In this document: in pieces, positions 1 through 12,011 of the stretch | How the letters are laid out: the number at the start of each line of letters is the position of its first letter | Position numbering within the stretch: position 1 is the stretch's first letter | Assembly (NCBI RefSeq): GCF_907164915.1 | Contig: NC_061869.1 | Location: forward strand, 45,195,771-45,259,770 | Direction of reading: 5' to 3' | Source of the DNA: Impatiens glandulifera | Lineage: Eukaryota; Streptophyta; Magnoliopsida; Ericales; Balsaminaceae | DNA: 64,000 bases | Notes under the pieces: model-generated | What the model was told of the DNA's origin: nothing | Databases searched by the model: none | The model's input: the letters and a program-made list of their open reading frames with translations, nothing else | Program-made: the position numbers and the translations under genes

Positions 1-1096
1 AAAGAAGAGCAAAGTATCTAGACACGAAGCATCAATGAAAGAATATCATTGTCATTGAAGAAGATCCTAAAAATAAGAAAAGATGCATTTTAAATAGTGC
101 AAATCACAATTGGAAATGGAAGGGAGGTACTATTCTAGCATAATCTTTGGCTGGATAATATCTCCATTATGTTCAAAGAAGAAATGCAATGAAGTAGAGT
201 TAGAAGAGAATGCATCAAGTACTCATTTAGAGACGTTTATGAAGATAAATGTGATTCACTTTTAAGGCGTATTCTAGAAGGTGATAGAATCTTAAACCTA
301 GTGAGGTAGAAGCAGCTCAATGAAAGAAATGATGAAATATGCTGGAAAACAGAAAGCAACAAGAAGTTCATTACAGGAAATGCATGGGAAATGGTTAGAA
401 CAAGAGGACATGAGGTAGATTGGCATAATGTGGTATGGTCTCCAAATATTATTCATCGTCACCAATTTATTCTCTGGCTGTTATACAAGAAAAGGTTGAC
501 AACAAAACACAACATTCAAAAATACATAAAAATTCCTGATATCAATTGTGTCCTTTGTTTGGGAGTTGAGGAAAGAATAAACCATGTATTTATGGAATGC
601 TCTTTTGTAATACAAATCTAGAGGAGGTATGCTGCAAACATGAACATCATCAACTTTCTAGGAACATGGGAAGAAATCCAAGAGTGAAAGAAGATTAAAG
701 CAAAAATAATATCCTTCTATGTAAGTATGCTGAAATGTTACTTTGAAGTAGTAATTTACAATATCTGGATAAAAAAAATTCAAGAACTCACAATGAAAGA
801 AGTAGAACTGCTGAAAATATTTGGGGAGATAAAACTTCAGATGGAAATGCACTCATTCAATCCTAAAGAGGAATCGAAAGTAATGAAGAGAATAGAAAGT
901 TCTTTCAAATATGGGTTATTTCGTTTGAGAAAGTCACAAGTAGAATCAAAGTAAAGAACGTATAGGCGCTAATTAATTGTTGTTGTTGTTGATGTCTGTA
1001 ATTCAGTTTTTGTTTCACTGTCAAATCTAGAAATTGTCTAGATTTGATCGTAAACTTTTGTATTTTTTTCTCTCTTTTGGGTTTTTTTAATGAAAT
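1..1096 (+). mobile_element. 3' end of a degraded LINE (non-LTR retrotransposon)
   Basis: The readable part (about 330-621) encodes the C-terminal zinc-binding region that follows reverse transcriptase in plant LINE ORF2. A 'W..VVW' start, a 'FILWLLYKKRLTT' core, a 'CVLC' pair, and a 'HVFMEC' closing pair are all visible. A second stretch (727-954), rich in Lys and Glu with 'YNIWIKK', resembles the ORF2 tail. Stops and frame changes separate the pieces, and the RT core itself lies beyond the left edge or is lost. The stretch after 954 is T-rich, like a LINE 3' UTR, but the exact 3' end (given as about 1096) is a guess. Non-functional. Confidence 0.7.
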
Positions 1097-1404
1097 GACA
1101 CTAAGTTATTTTCCCACAACATATAAAAAGTTGAATATACAATACTCACCTCTTTATCATCGTCGACATCATCATATCATCGTCTACATCGCGTTCATCA
1201 TTCTTTTCGTCATCAACATTTATGGTCTAAACATGAGGGGTTGTAGTGGTTGGGGTAACCTAGTGATCGTCTTCCTTTTATCATTCATTATTGTCTTCGT
1301 CATCATTAAGAGTGAAAGAAATTATAACAAATTTGTCAAGGAGACTTTTAATTAATTTTTTTCTCAATATCTCATTGATATCTTCCTCTATTACTTCTTC
1401 TACC

Positions 1405-1870
1405 CTCTCTTCGGTCAACCAACAAAATCTTATTTAACCACGAATATCATTTATTCCCTAATATAGGCCTCTCATATTAATAATCTTGTGACCTCACTTC
1501 TACACCCAACCATCTCAATATTACAAACATCTTTTACACTCACTTTTGGCAAACCAATAATCTTTATCATCACTAACCTCTTTTATTTTCACTTCTTCGG
1601 TCAACCAACCATCTTATTCACATATTTAACCACCAATATTTTGTGTTCTCCAATGATCCTCTCATATTAATCTCATGACCTAATTTCGAGGATTTTGTAC
1701 TTCAATCCTCTCATATCATTACCGCAGCTTCTTACTCCTACTTCGGCAAACCAACCACCAATTCAATTGACCTCTCATCTCGTAACATCACTTTCACACT
1801 TCGGTTAACCAAACATCTCATTTCACATATTTAACCATAAATATTTTTTGTTCTCCAAAGATTCGATTTG
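1405..1870. repeat. Degenerate tandem repeat, about 190-200 bp unit
   Basis: Three or more diverged units. Each has a 'cttcggtcaaccaac' or 'cttcggttaaccaaac' phrase (near 1408, 1594 and 1797), followed by 'ttaaccacnaatat' and a 'tctcatattaat' phrase. A further partial copy lies near 1740 ('cttcggcaaaccaacc'). No coding potential. The source is unknown, possibly the remains of a satellite or of an LTR. Confidence 0.5.
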
Positions 1871-2640
1871 TAATTTTCGCAACTCAAAAATTGAGAATCT
1901 CGACAAATTTTGAGTTATGCGAGAAAAAAATGTATTATTGGAATCTCCTTTCATCATAATTTATCTCTCTCGTATTATTGTCAGCTAGTTGGGTTGAATG
2001 TAGTATTGGGAGAGTACATTTTTTAAACTTGTTTTGAGAGGGGTGGGTTGAGATTTTAGATGACAGAAATATTGATCTTGTGCTTAAATATTTGGTTTTG
2101 CTTAAAAATTTGTTGATCGATGACGTTTTAAGAATAAGAATAATCGTGGTCAATGGTGGATGGGCCAAGTTTTAAGGATTTGAATTTGTAGTTCTATCTA
2201 AAGCTCGATCTAGAAGTAATAACTCAATCTTTGTTGTACCGATTGGATAAGACCGTCTCCATACAGATTAATTTTGATGCAGCAATATTGATAGTCTTAG
2301 TCTTGGTTTTTTTTGTTCATGTAAAGTGAACCATTTGAGAGATTATAGTAGGAATACTAGGAAAATTCAACCAGTTGAAATTTTGGCTAATTAAAATAAG
2401 AATTTAAAATTCTTAGTTTACGAAAAGGAAAGACAAAAATTTTGTTAATGTTGTGGTGATTACCAAAGTTATTAGGATTAATGGATTTTTAACTTAGTAA
2501 CCTCAATAAGAATCTACATTGCATTTATATATCCATAAGGATATTATTAATTCAATATGTATTAATAATTATTTTTAAATGATTATATCACTCATTATTT
2601 TCATAAAATTTGAGTAAATATTTGAATATTATTTAATGAG
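1871..2640. other. AT-rich intergenic DNA
   Basis: No convincing gene, RNA or transposon. Short open stretches here have low-complexity translations and no homologous motif. Confidence 0.5.
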
Positions 2641-2800
2641 TAATGATATATACAGCATCTTCGTATACAACTTACTTCATTTGGAAAGAAAGAGAAAATA
2701 TTTTTTTTTTTTTTTTTTTTAAGATATATTTTTTCTTTTTTTCTAAATAAGGTAGGTGATGTATAAAGGTGTTGTATAAGGGTGATATATGTATTATTAC
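2641..2800. mobile_element. Small fold-back (MITE-like) inverted repeat
   Basis: The left arm (about 2641-2698, 'taatgatatatacagcatct' onward) is an imperfect inverted copy of the right arm (about 2722-2800, ending 'gatatatgtattattac'). A 22-base T run lies in the loop. The arms share 'acaactta.. / acaacacc..' and 'gaaaaaatat' phrases. There are no genes. Its size of about 160 bp fits a non-autonomous DNA transposon, but the superfamily cannot be set. Confidence 0.5.
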
Positions 2801-5800
2801 TTTTATTTAATATTTAATAATTTTCTTTATGACTAAAGAATATATTTATTTTTATTTTTTTTGATTGACACATCGAAGCTAGGGTTTGAAGAAATAGTTG
2901 CTTCGATCTTTCTTATATATTCCCAATGTGGGGTCTGTCTTCTTGAAGATGCCAAAAGTCATGATCGCATTGAAGTTTCTTACATGTTTTATTAGGTATG
3001 CATGGGTTCGATGCACATAATTTACTTAATTAGTTGGCATACATACAAATATTTAATTATTATAATTGCTTATGGGATATATATATAACAAGGCAGGATT
3101 TTTAAATAATCTAGTTTGATCAAATTAATACATTTAATTTGTTGATTTTTTTTAAAATTAATTTATTTTATTGTTTAAACTCAGTTATTTTATCTATTAT
3201 AATATTTTTATGTTTTTATAAATACTTTCTTAATACATAATTGATTTAAAATATTTTAATAATAATATTTTAATAATGAATACTATTTTTAAATATAAAA
3301 TACTAAAATAATCTTTCACAATGGTCTGACATATCTTTTAAATTTAAGTTGGTTTAATTACAAAAGTGATATTTTTGTCACTTAAACTATTTTATTTTAA
3401 AATATTAACGATCTTGTTAAACTTTTATAACTTTCTTTACCATACATCTCACCAATATAATTTTCCTTAAGTTATTATTTTAGATTGAGTAAACTGACTT
3501 TGATAGCTATTTACAAAATACAATCAAATACTATTATTTATTAAAACTAGATATGACAATGTTAAAAAGTTATATATTGATTTTATAATATTAATATAAT
3601 TTAATATAATATTTAAAATTATATATTTAAAATTTTACAAATATAAAAATATAAAAGATAGACATTAAATATAATTAAAATTGTGATAATAATTAAATTA
3701 TATAAAATTAATAATTTAGTTGTGTATAGATATGTATATAAAAATATAACTAATTAAATTTAAAATATATTTAATAATAAATTATAATATTAATAAAAAA
3801 AATATATAAAATAGAAAAATATGGTGAGTAAGTTTAAATATATAGTTAGTTTAAGAAAAATAAAATGTAGGTCAATTTGAAAAATAATAAAACGTAAGTT
3901 ACCTTGTGATAATGAACTATCCTATATTTATTATTGTAATGAAGAATATTTATCTTTGATTTGCACTTTAAATATTTGTAATTATTCAAGCTTAAATCTA
4001 CATGAGTTCTCTCTCTAAAATTTAACTATTACAAGAGAGACACATATAAAGATTTAATCAGAATTGTTGAATAACATGAGGTCTTTTCTATATAGTATTG
4101 TAAAATGGGTTCTAAAGAGGTGTTTAGGTCTATTTTAACTAGTTGATATGATTAGAATTAAAAAAAAAAAAAAAAACTAAAAAACTTCTAGAAATTCAAA
4201 AATAATAAAGCTAAAAATCAAATTTTAACTTTAAACTAGAGCATTCCAACATCATTCAGTAAATAATTCAACATTTTTTTTTGTAAAATTACAAACAAAA
4301 CTAGTTAATCTCATCATCTACAAATTAAATCATCCCAAAATAGTATGTCTAACTAATTATAATCACTTGTGTCCTACACAAGATAATACAAAAAACTATT
4401 TTTCTTCATTTCTTAATTAATTTATTTGTCATCCAAATTTAACGTATCTATAAAATATAAAAATGATCAAATAATTTGCATTCACATAAACAATTCAAAT
4501 TCATAATTGACTTATATTAGGTGTAGTTAGTAGAGGAAGTTCAAAAAAAATTTACTATCAAATGTGGAATTTTATAATCCATTTCAAATTATTTTTTAAC
4601 TTCAAAGCTCGATTATTTTCTATTTTAGTTTATCATCTAATCTCTCGGCTATATCTAATCTCTCGGCTATAAGACTTTTTATTTCCGTTTATTGAGCTTC
4701 TATTTTTGTTTGAAGATCATTAGTTTGTCGACGGAGAGATTGCTTTGATTGAATACTTCTCACTTGTGACAAGTTGTGAGGCAACATTCATCTTCCCATT
4801 CCAATCACATATCCATGAGTTTAGGAATTAATGGTAAGTTTTTTTTAAAAGTTTCTTGATTTAATACAGCCTCACGATTAGAGAGTCGACACCTAATTTT
4901 TAAAGTTAAAAAATTAATTTAAGCGAATACACGCCACAATAAGAGATTCTTTATTAGTTTGGTGCTTGGTAATGTGTGGTATAGGGCTAAAAGCGTTTTA
5001 TCTCACGACTCCCCGAAAGTCTCTACTATAACAATTTTGGTCTTCTAAAACATATCGTTATGCTTTACCATTTTTTTATATTTTTTCTGTTTAACATTTT
5101 TGAGTTCTTGATAATCATCCACATTTGTGTCGACTTTGATTTTTTTTTTTTATTTAGAAAGAATAGACAAGTACAAGTAAAGAAAACACAAGAATATACA
5201 AGTATATAAAAAACTGTTCAAATTTATAGGGTCACTAGTATAATAAATAATTGTACAAATGTCATATTTAATATAAGTCAAAATAATGTGATTTAATGTG
5301 AAATTAAGTTTATGGCTTATAAGTGTATTTTTTATGAATATAAAGTAATGACACCTAAGTGACAATTCTAATTTTATGAAGAAGTTAAATTAGAAATGAC
5401 CTAACTATAATAACTAACTTAAGGTTGGTTATATGTAACGGTAATGATCCTCATTTGAAGTACGGACAATTCTCATCTGCGTCCCTATCAACAGAGAGAG
5501 AAAATTATTGACGTACTCATGAAATTGGAATAACCATTCCACCTAAATAAAGTCTAAGGAAAGAGAACATTAAATAATCATTTCATTCATGCAAAGTTTA
5601 AGAAAGAGAAGATTCACAATATGAATTAAGGTACGTTTCCTCGTTCATATTTTAATTTTTCATAAATTATATTATGATTTAATTAGGATAATTTTAACAT
5701 ACATATCTTAGAAAAATCTATAAAATCCATCTAAAGGGTATAAAATCCAATGTGTTTTAGAAAAAATCCATGAGAGTTTAATGCTGGATAGAAAAATGTC

Positions 5801-6862
5801 ATCATGATTTCAACAATATTATTAACCTCATATTGTTATATAAATATTATGAAAGATGTTTTTATGCAAAGTTTGAGAAATAATTTTGTTTTGTTTTATG
5901 TTTTTGGGGTTTTATGTATTTTATATTTTGTTAGCAATTTAATGAAAGCTATGAAAACAAAACAACCCCCACAAAAACTTACACAAAGCAAATACAAACA
6001 AAATAATGCTTATATAATGATATATTTGTTAATTTTATTTTTAAAAACATATGTCAAAAGAAAGTTTATAAAAAAATGTTATAAATTAATCATGTTAAAA
6101 AGAAACAACAAAATAAAAATAATTTATTACAAATTAGGATAGAGCTGTCATGAATTATCAAAAAACCAAAACTCAAATTAATATATATAATAAAACTAAA
6201 AAGAACAGTACTTAAAAGCACAGAAAGTGTTTCTCAAACATCACCCAAAAGACTGCAGTTCAATATTTGACTTTATGTTTCTCTCGATATTATTTTTAAT
6301 CTCGTCGAAACATTTGAATTAATTTCTAAAATTCAAAATTAATCAGGCCTCTAGTTGTCACAAATAACTATGTATGCATTTGATTAATTCACTCTAGAAT
6401 TTCCAAACATAAAAGTACCTCATAATTATTAGTGGTGGTATTATCTTTATTTCACTCCATTTTTTTAAATTGAAGAGATATGAATTTCCAATCCTTATAT
6501 AGAAGCATCAATACTTTTTTGGCCACATGAGAAAATGTAACAACTAGAAGGAGATGACATAATTAAATTTAAGAGGAGATTATAAAAGAATGATCTAAGC
6601 CAGTTAGACCAGAAATTTAGAGAATATACATATATATACTAATATATATGAAATATTTATGAGATATAAGAGATGCCTTCCAGCTTAAAAATTCCACATA
6701 ATCTTATTGCACTCTACTTAGTAGACCATATAGAAGATAATCATTAAATAGCTAATAGACCTTATAGAAATACAGATTCTTATATATAGGATGTTTTACA
6801 ACAGGCACTACCTTATTCCTTATGAACATGGATATGCTAAATAGTCTTACTCATGCTCATTA
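2801..6862. other. Long AT-rich intergenic stretch
   Basis: No gene is supported. It holds homopolymer runs (A-run near 4160-4177), a 19-bp tandem duplication at about 4633-4670 ('ctaatctctcggctata' twice), and a slightly GC-richer patch at 4865-5050 ('gagtcgacacctaattttta', then 'tcacgactccccgaaagtc'). That patch looks like a worn LTR-element leader, but I cannot place it. The longest open stretch (5804-6142) is a Lys/Ile/Leu/Tyr-rich translation of AT-rich DNA. Confidence 0.5.
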
Positions 6863-6863
6863 T

Positions 6864-7113
6864 GGCTTTGTTATTGGTTTGAGTTATTTTAATAACTCAA
6901 ATAAAATTAAACAATATTTTATTATTTTTATCAATTATATCACTAAATTCATTAATCAAAATATTATATAGTCTTTATTTTAGTTATATATATTAATATT
7001 TTTAATTTTCTTTCCTAAAAAATAATCATTACTAACTCAAAATAATCGATCATCGTTCTTTTTTTTCCGCTAAATTATTAAAATAACTCAGATCGGAACA
7101 AACTACAATCTCA
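6864..7113. mobile_element. MITE-like element, 'tttgagttattttaataa' termini
   Basis: The left end ('ggtttgagttattttaataa') and the inverted right end share an exact 16-bp 'tgagttattttaataa' core. Outer bases resemble the common plant MITE end '..gtttgg..'. No coding content. Confidence 0.45.
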
Positions 7114-7265
7114 ATGACCACAAATTGTGTTCTAGGTAAATCATGACTTATATTGAACTATATCAGCCATGGAATAGGTAAAAGGACATTGGAAAGTAGG
7201 GCACGGTCTTCGTGTCAAGGCATATTTAACTCTTTTCTCTTCATTTGAGTTGTTATTAACATTTA

Positions 7266-7563
7266 TTACACCGGTTGGTTTGGATTGAAATTATTTGAAT
7301 AACTTAGACCTGTTGGTTTGGATTGAAGTTATTTCAATAACTTAGACTGAAAAAAAAAATAATGATGGTTGATGATTTTGAAAGTTTGATGATTATTTTT
7401 GATAAAAAATATTTAAAGGGCATTGATATATAAATAAAATAAAAAATAATAATTTAAAATATAAAGTATTTTAGTATTTTGATTTATGAAATCAGTGATT
7501 AATGATTGATTGAAAATTTATTTTGGTATAAATTAAAGAAAAAACTTTAGCCAAACAAGGACG
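7266..7563. mobile_element. MITE-like element with duplicated left terminus
   Basis: The left terminus appears twice in tandem (7268-7306 and 7307-7345, 'ttggtttggattgaagttat'). The right end reads 'tagccaaacaagg', the inverted form of the 'cttgtttgg' end. It belongs with the elements at 6864 and 9141. Confidence 0.4.
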
Positions 7564-7921
7564 TATTGATTGCTTTATTTATTATAAAAATTCATTAAAA
7601 CAAGAGTCTAATACAATAATTTAAAACACAGCATTTAATAACTGCACCCATTTAATTAAATAATTAATTGCTACAAGCTACTACAACAGGCTAAGAGTCT
7701 GCAATCAATTCTCTAAAGAGTACATGGAAGCAAGCTAAAGAACTACATTTTTTCCTCCCTTTCTCTAACTACCATTTTTTTCTACCATGAACAAAGAAAA
7801 AGAGCTGATAACAGAATCAACATAACTTATTAGTGGTTAATAATGTTAATGACTCTCTTTCTTATATGGATCTTGAATCTTGATCAATAACAAATAATAT
7901 ATATATATATATATATGTTCA
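7564..7921. other. 3' flank of the CLE gene, with a TA microsatellite
   Basis: AT-rich, with no gene. A (TA)n run of about 20 bp at 7897-7917 lies just beyond the CLE stop codon, so it would fall in the 3' UTR of that gene. Confidence 0.5.
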
Positions 7922-8224
7922 TCAATTATGAAGAGGATTTGGGCCGGTATGAACTAGTCTCTTATCTTCATCATATAAAGAAGTTGAGTTGTCGGTGGAG
8001 CCGGCTACGACGATCTTTGATGGACTTGGACCTACCGGAAATGAGGTGGCTACGGCGGTGATGTTTCTAAAGAACAGAAGTTTTCTTGGACCTGCAGCTG
8101 AAGAAAGACGACCCAGGGTAAGAAAGACGAGTAGCCAGAGTAAGAAATAGCTAGTTATAACTGGTCTTCCATTTAACCCTAATCTGAAAAGACCCCGTTT
8201 GTCTGGTTGAGCTCTCATTTGCAT
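7922..8224 (-). CDS. CLE peptide hormone precursor, CLE16/CLE17 type
   Basis: Encodes a 100-residue secreted precursor of a CLAVATA3/ESR-related signalling peptide. The last 12 residues, ending at the stop, are RLVHTGPNPLHN: a complete CLE motif with the family Arg1, Gly6, Pro7, Pro9, His11 and Asn12. His at position 4, where most members have Pro, is the pattern I recall for Arabidopsis CLE16/17. A hydrophobic core at about residues 25-43 ('YFLLWLLVFLTLG') fits a signal peptide. A variable linker with two N-glycosylation sequons (NIT, NST) follows. In the family the peptide is cut out, Pro7 is hydroxylated, and it is read by leucine-rich-repeat receptor kinases. The frame stays open upstream to 8323, but the TATA-like box at 8291-8300 and a CT-rich leader lie inside that extension, so I chose ATG 8224 (or 8218, two codons later). 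Single exon and intact. Confidence 0.88.
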   Translation of the reverse strand: MQMRAQPDKRGLFRLGLNGRPVITSYFLLWLLVFLTLGRLSSAAGPRKLLFFRNITAVATSFPVGPSPSKIVVAGSTDNSTSLYDEDKRLVHTGPNPLHN

Positions 8225-8290
8225 AGAAAGAGAAACTGGAGAAGAAGAGAAGAAGAAGAAGGGTTGTTGTACCTTGATTTGTGGAATCTT

Positions 8291-8300
8291 CTTATAAATA
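8291..8300 (-). promoter_or_regulatory. TATA-like box of the CLE gene
   Basis: Reads 'TATTTATAAG' on the minus strand, 67 bp upstream of ATG 8224. It is followed by a CT/GAA-rich leader (8230-8265), typical of plant 5' UTRs. Confidence 0.5.
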
Positions 8301-8372
8301 CATAAATTATATTGCTTCTGCATGCAAAATTAATTATCGAATTTTGAACCGTTATTATTTTATTAATTAGAC

Positions 8373-8396
8373 AATAATAATAATAATAATAATAAT
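8373..8396. repeat. (AAT)8 microsatellite
   Basis: Eight AAT triplets, about 150 bp upstream of the CLE start. Confidence 0.85.
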
Positions 8397-8875
8397 GAAT
8401 TGTTTACATAGGGTCAGTGTTTTGTCATTTTCCTGCAGAATGCTTTTGTACATATATTTAGGCAAACATGCATGTTGACATTTTAAAATAGACAGTCAAA
8501 AACGAATAGAAGCATTAATGGGCGCTGTCTACTGGAATTTAATATAACATAATAATGGGTAAGCATAGATAGTCTAAGGGCTAGTCATTTCAGTTTTTCT
8601 TGTTTATTTTCTATTAATTAAATTTGGTAAAAAAACTTATTTTTATGGTGAAAAGTTAAAAATATCCTTTCTTTTCTCATGAAAGATAAATTAGTTTTAT
8701 AAAATATAATTATAGTATTTAAATATATAAAAGAGTAATTAAATAATTGAAATGATGAATAAAAGAAAAAAAAAATTGCATAGGTCTAAGTTTAATGTAC
8801 AAGCTCTACTCTTTTCTATTACCATTTCATTTGGAGCTTGTTTGATGAAGGAGTTATTTAAATTTTATCTTGATG

Positions 8876-9136
8876 TTTCCCAAATAACCCCTGTTTCATC
8901 AAATAACAAAAAAAAAAAAAAAAAAAACTGTATTAAATTTTATTTATGTATCTACCCTTTTCTCCTAGACACTTTCTCTTTTTTTTTATTTTATTTTAGT
9001 TTTATTTTATCTGAGTGTTTCCCAAATAACCATTGTTTCATCATATAATAAAAAAACCCAGGTTTTAAATTTTATTTCTGTATCTACCCCTTTTCTCCTA
9101 CACCCTATCTCACTTTTTATTTTATTTTAGTTTTAT
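8876..9136. repeat. Tandem duplication, about 141-bp unit
   Basis: 'tttcccaaataacc..tgtttcatca' occurs at about 8878 and 9019. 'aaattttattt.tgtatctac' occurs at about 8935 and 9066. Both pairs are about 130-141 bp apart, so two diverged units lie head to tail. Poly-A runs interrupt them. Confidence 0.6.
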
Positions 9137-9140
9137 GATT

Positions 9141-9640
9141 GAGGCCTGGTTTGGTTTGGGTTATTTAAATAACTCAAACCATTCAAACATCATTTCATTT
9201 TTTTTTATGATCGATCATATAATTTAATTCATTACCTAAAATATTAAAATATTATCTATTTTAAATTATTATTTTTTTATTAATTATTATATATCAATTA
9301 ATATCTTTTAAATAATTTTATCAAAAATATTTTTATCTCATAAAAATCATCCCTAATCATTACTTATTTACTCTATGTTATTATAATAACCCCAATCCAA
9401 ATAAGACAGGAGTTATTCAATAACTATCACAATTTCATACATTTATAAAATCTTTAAATTGGAGTCATTATAGTAAAAATATGAATATATAGACATTTAA
9501 TCTCTTAAATAAAAAAAATTATTTTATCTTATTTCCTTTCAACAATATATTTACTAGATTGATGAACTAAAATATTTTCTTTTTGACAATTTTTTTTTAA
9601 AATAAAAAAGGGTTACATAACCCAAAATCAAACAAGCTCT
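9141..9640. mobile_element. MITE-like element, 'ggcctggtttggtttgggtt' termini
   Basis: The left end 'gaggcctggtttggtttggg' is mirrored by the inverse of the right end 'aacccaaaatcaaacaagct'. The interior is AT-rich and noncoding. The target duplication is not clear. Confidence 0.45.
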
Positions 9641-11564
9641 TATTGTTCTTCTTCTCCGACAAAACTGTGTCGTTTACCATGACCGACCGATTAAAGGGGA
9701 ACTGATTGACTTCAATGCCATCTGCTTTCTGCCACTTCTATTATCTAGCTAGATCTTCTTAATTTTTTATTTTTATTTTCTATTTTTTATTTATATCTTC
9801 TGCAGCCCCTTTTTTGATCTTTTGGGGCCATGTGAAAAGGAAAGACTAAAAAAGAAAGTCATGTTTATACTTAAATTGTATATATATATATATATATATT
9901 TTTTATTTTCAAATTGTAAAGTTAATTATTCCCAGCAAAAAGAAAAGTTACAAAGTTTACTAAAAGTTCCCTATTTTAAAAAATATTTGTTTCATATTTT
10001 AGGCTAGATGATTTTGTATTTAAATATATTCATGGTTAAAGATGAAAACATTTAAATGGATATAAAATATTATATTGTTAAACCAACTTAATTCAACCCA
10101 AAAAATACTTCATCATTTATATATAAAATTTTAATATAACAAAAGTTGATATATTACCATACATATGTATTATAGTTAATTTATATTTTTTTTGTTTTGC
10201 TTATAACTAGAAAGTTGATTTGAAAGTAAATTCATATTTAAATTTATTTAAAAAAAAAACAAACTGATCCAATCTAATTTGTGATTGTGCATGAATCTCT
10301 ATTTTCAATTGTTTTAATCCCTGGGAGACATGATTTCCACTGCATTCCAATCAAAGTTTCTAACTTTTCAAAAATGAATATCATAACTTTGTTTATATTT
10401 TGTTGCAAAATATTTGGTTGCTTTTGCAACAGTAATTAGAAATATAAATTAATAAAAAAAATCACAATTTCTCTTTAAATGAAAAAGTATTGAAAAAAGA
10501 AAGTTATATAAGAATATGCATTAATATTTATAGAGGATTGATAAACTCAACGAAAGGGCAACCCAAATAAGACCACGAATTCGATGTTGCCCTCATGTCC
10601 CGAAACACATATTTTGGGTCCCGAAAACGCTCATTTTGGGTCTCAAAACGATAATTTCGGAACCATATTTATTTTTGTCCCCAAATGACCGTTTCAAGAT
10701 ATTTTTAATTTTCTTTCTTCTATCCACGTGTATTTTGGGATATTTTTAATTTTCTCTCTCATATCTACCTGCATTTCAGGACATTTTTTCTCTGATATTT
10801 TCGTTGAATTTATTTTTCATATTTATATAACTATTTTTTCACACAACACAACTATTTTTCTCTCTCAAAATCATTCAAACAAGAATAAGAATGTGGTTTG
10901 AATTAAAGCACAAAAAAAAAAAAACCATCCGAAAAGGTTAAAAACATAGGAAGTAATTCTCAAGACTACTTAGAATACTTCAAGAATGAGTAACTCCATT
11001 CAAATCTTCAAACTAAAAGCCTTTGTCTTCTTCTTCTTCTCATTATCTTGTTATTGAAACACTGTACCCTTACTCTCTTTCACTCAATGCACAGTTAAAG
11101 CCTTCTTAGCCTACAAAGATAATGAATACATTTTAATTGCCAGTTCGATATAAACCTTATTAGTCATAAAAAAGGAATACCCTCAATAATATTTTTAGAT
11201 ATGGATAACACAATTATTCTAAACTCACATATGATAAATAACTCATCATAACTTGAAGTGCTGAACTAATGACTTCGGCCATGAGTATGGAAAGACTAGC
11301 TATTTGTTTCATTTAAATATATCATTTTCTTTTCTAGACTTCACATTTGGAAATGAAAAAATAATACTACACATTCAGAAATTTGTTTGTGATTTATCTG
11401 TCAGATCCAGATCCATATCTAGATTATAATAAAAAAAGAACTATCATATAATTTCAGTTCAATTATCTCATCATCAAAACTTGTAGATTGTAAATATAAA
11501 TATCAGTGTTAAGGTCATGATGACCGGACCAGATTTTGACTGAGGCCCGGGACAAAATCTAAAC
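9641..11564. other. Noncoding stretch downstream of the MATE pseudogene
   Basis: No gene. A 20-bp TA run lies near 9880-9900. Between 10,590 and 10,790 there are short imperfect direct repeats ('ttttgggtc.cgaaaacg' and 'gatatttttaattttct', the latter twice about 42 bp apart). Any 3' UTR of the MATE gene would fall just left of 11,565. Confidence 0.4.
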
Positions 11565-11756
11565 CTAAACCCTAATAGTGTTGTGAATAATTTTGATAAG
11601 AACCTCATTCTCCCAATCTGTATGCAGATTGATAGCCACCAGAGCCACTACTTGCACCAAAAGTCCACATATCATTCCCATCCAAAGTCCCTAATCTGTA
11701 TGCCCCAAGATTAATGATCACGCACAGTTTTTGCCATCCACATCCTCTTGCAGCAC
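11565..11756 (-). pseudogene. MATE copy A exon 7
   Basis: Starts 'GAARGCGWQKLCVIINLGAY'. The roughly 22 residues that normally follow are lost near 11,690-11,698, with a frame change. The last helix then continues as 'GLWMGMICGLLVQVVALVAI' and 'DWENE', with a TAG at 11,565-11,567. A 'gcatacagatt' phrase occurs at both the lesion and the final segment. Confidence 0.75.
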
Positions 11757-11789
11757 CTGCAAATAAGAAGATTATGGGTCGAGCCCTTA

Positions 11790-12011
11790 TAACCATCCAA
11801 GAAATTGGATAAAGCAAGTAAAGGTATCATCTTGGCAACACAAGTTATCACTTGTTCTCGATTGCTATAAATCCTCCCCAAAACATGTCTAATTGCGATA
11901 GTTGTCATCACCACTATGACACCCTGAGTAATAGCTTTCACCACCACAACAACAAGAGCAAGACACGCCCTTGGTGCAGAACCTGCACCCAATTCATTTG
12001 ATACTCCAATG
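11790..12011 (-). pseudogene. MATE copy A exon 6
   Basis: Encodes 'IGVSNELGAGSAPRACLALV' through 'PLLALSNFLDG'. The usual Thr-Arg before VSNELGAG is Ile-Gly here. The family's following 'QCVLS' and the splice donor are missing, and the reading runs straight into the next acceptor region. Confidence 0.8.

Noticed and set aside
1044..1355. 103-codon open frame, hydrophobic
   Set aside because: It lies in LINE tail and 'cgtcatcat'-rich low-complexity DNA, with no recognisable family.
5804..6142. 112-codon open frame, plus strand
   Set aside because: The translation is dominated by Lys, Ile, Asn, Leu and Tyr from AT-rich DNA. There is no motif, no promoter context and no splice pattern.
8225..8323. 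33-codon upstream extension of the CLE frame
   Set aside because: It includes the TATA-like box and a poly-Phe run from the CT-rich leader. A 100-residue precursor from ATG 8224 fits the family size.
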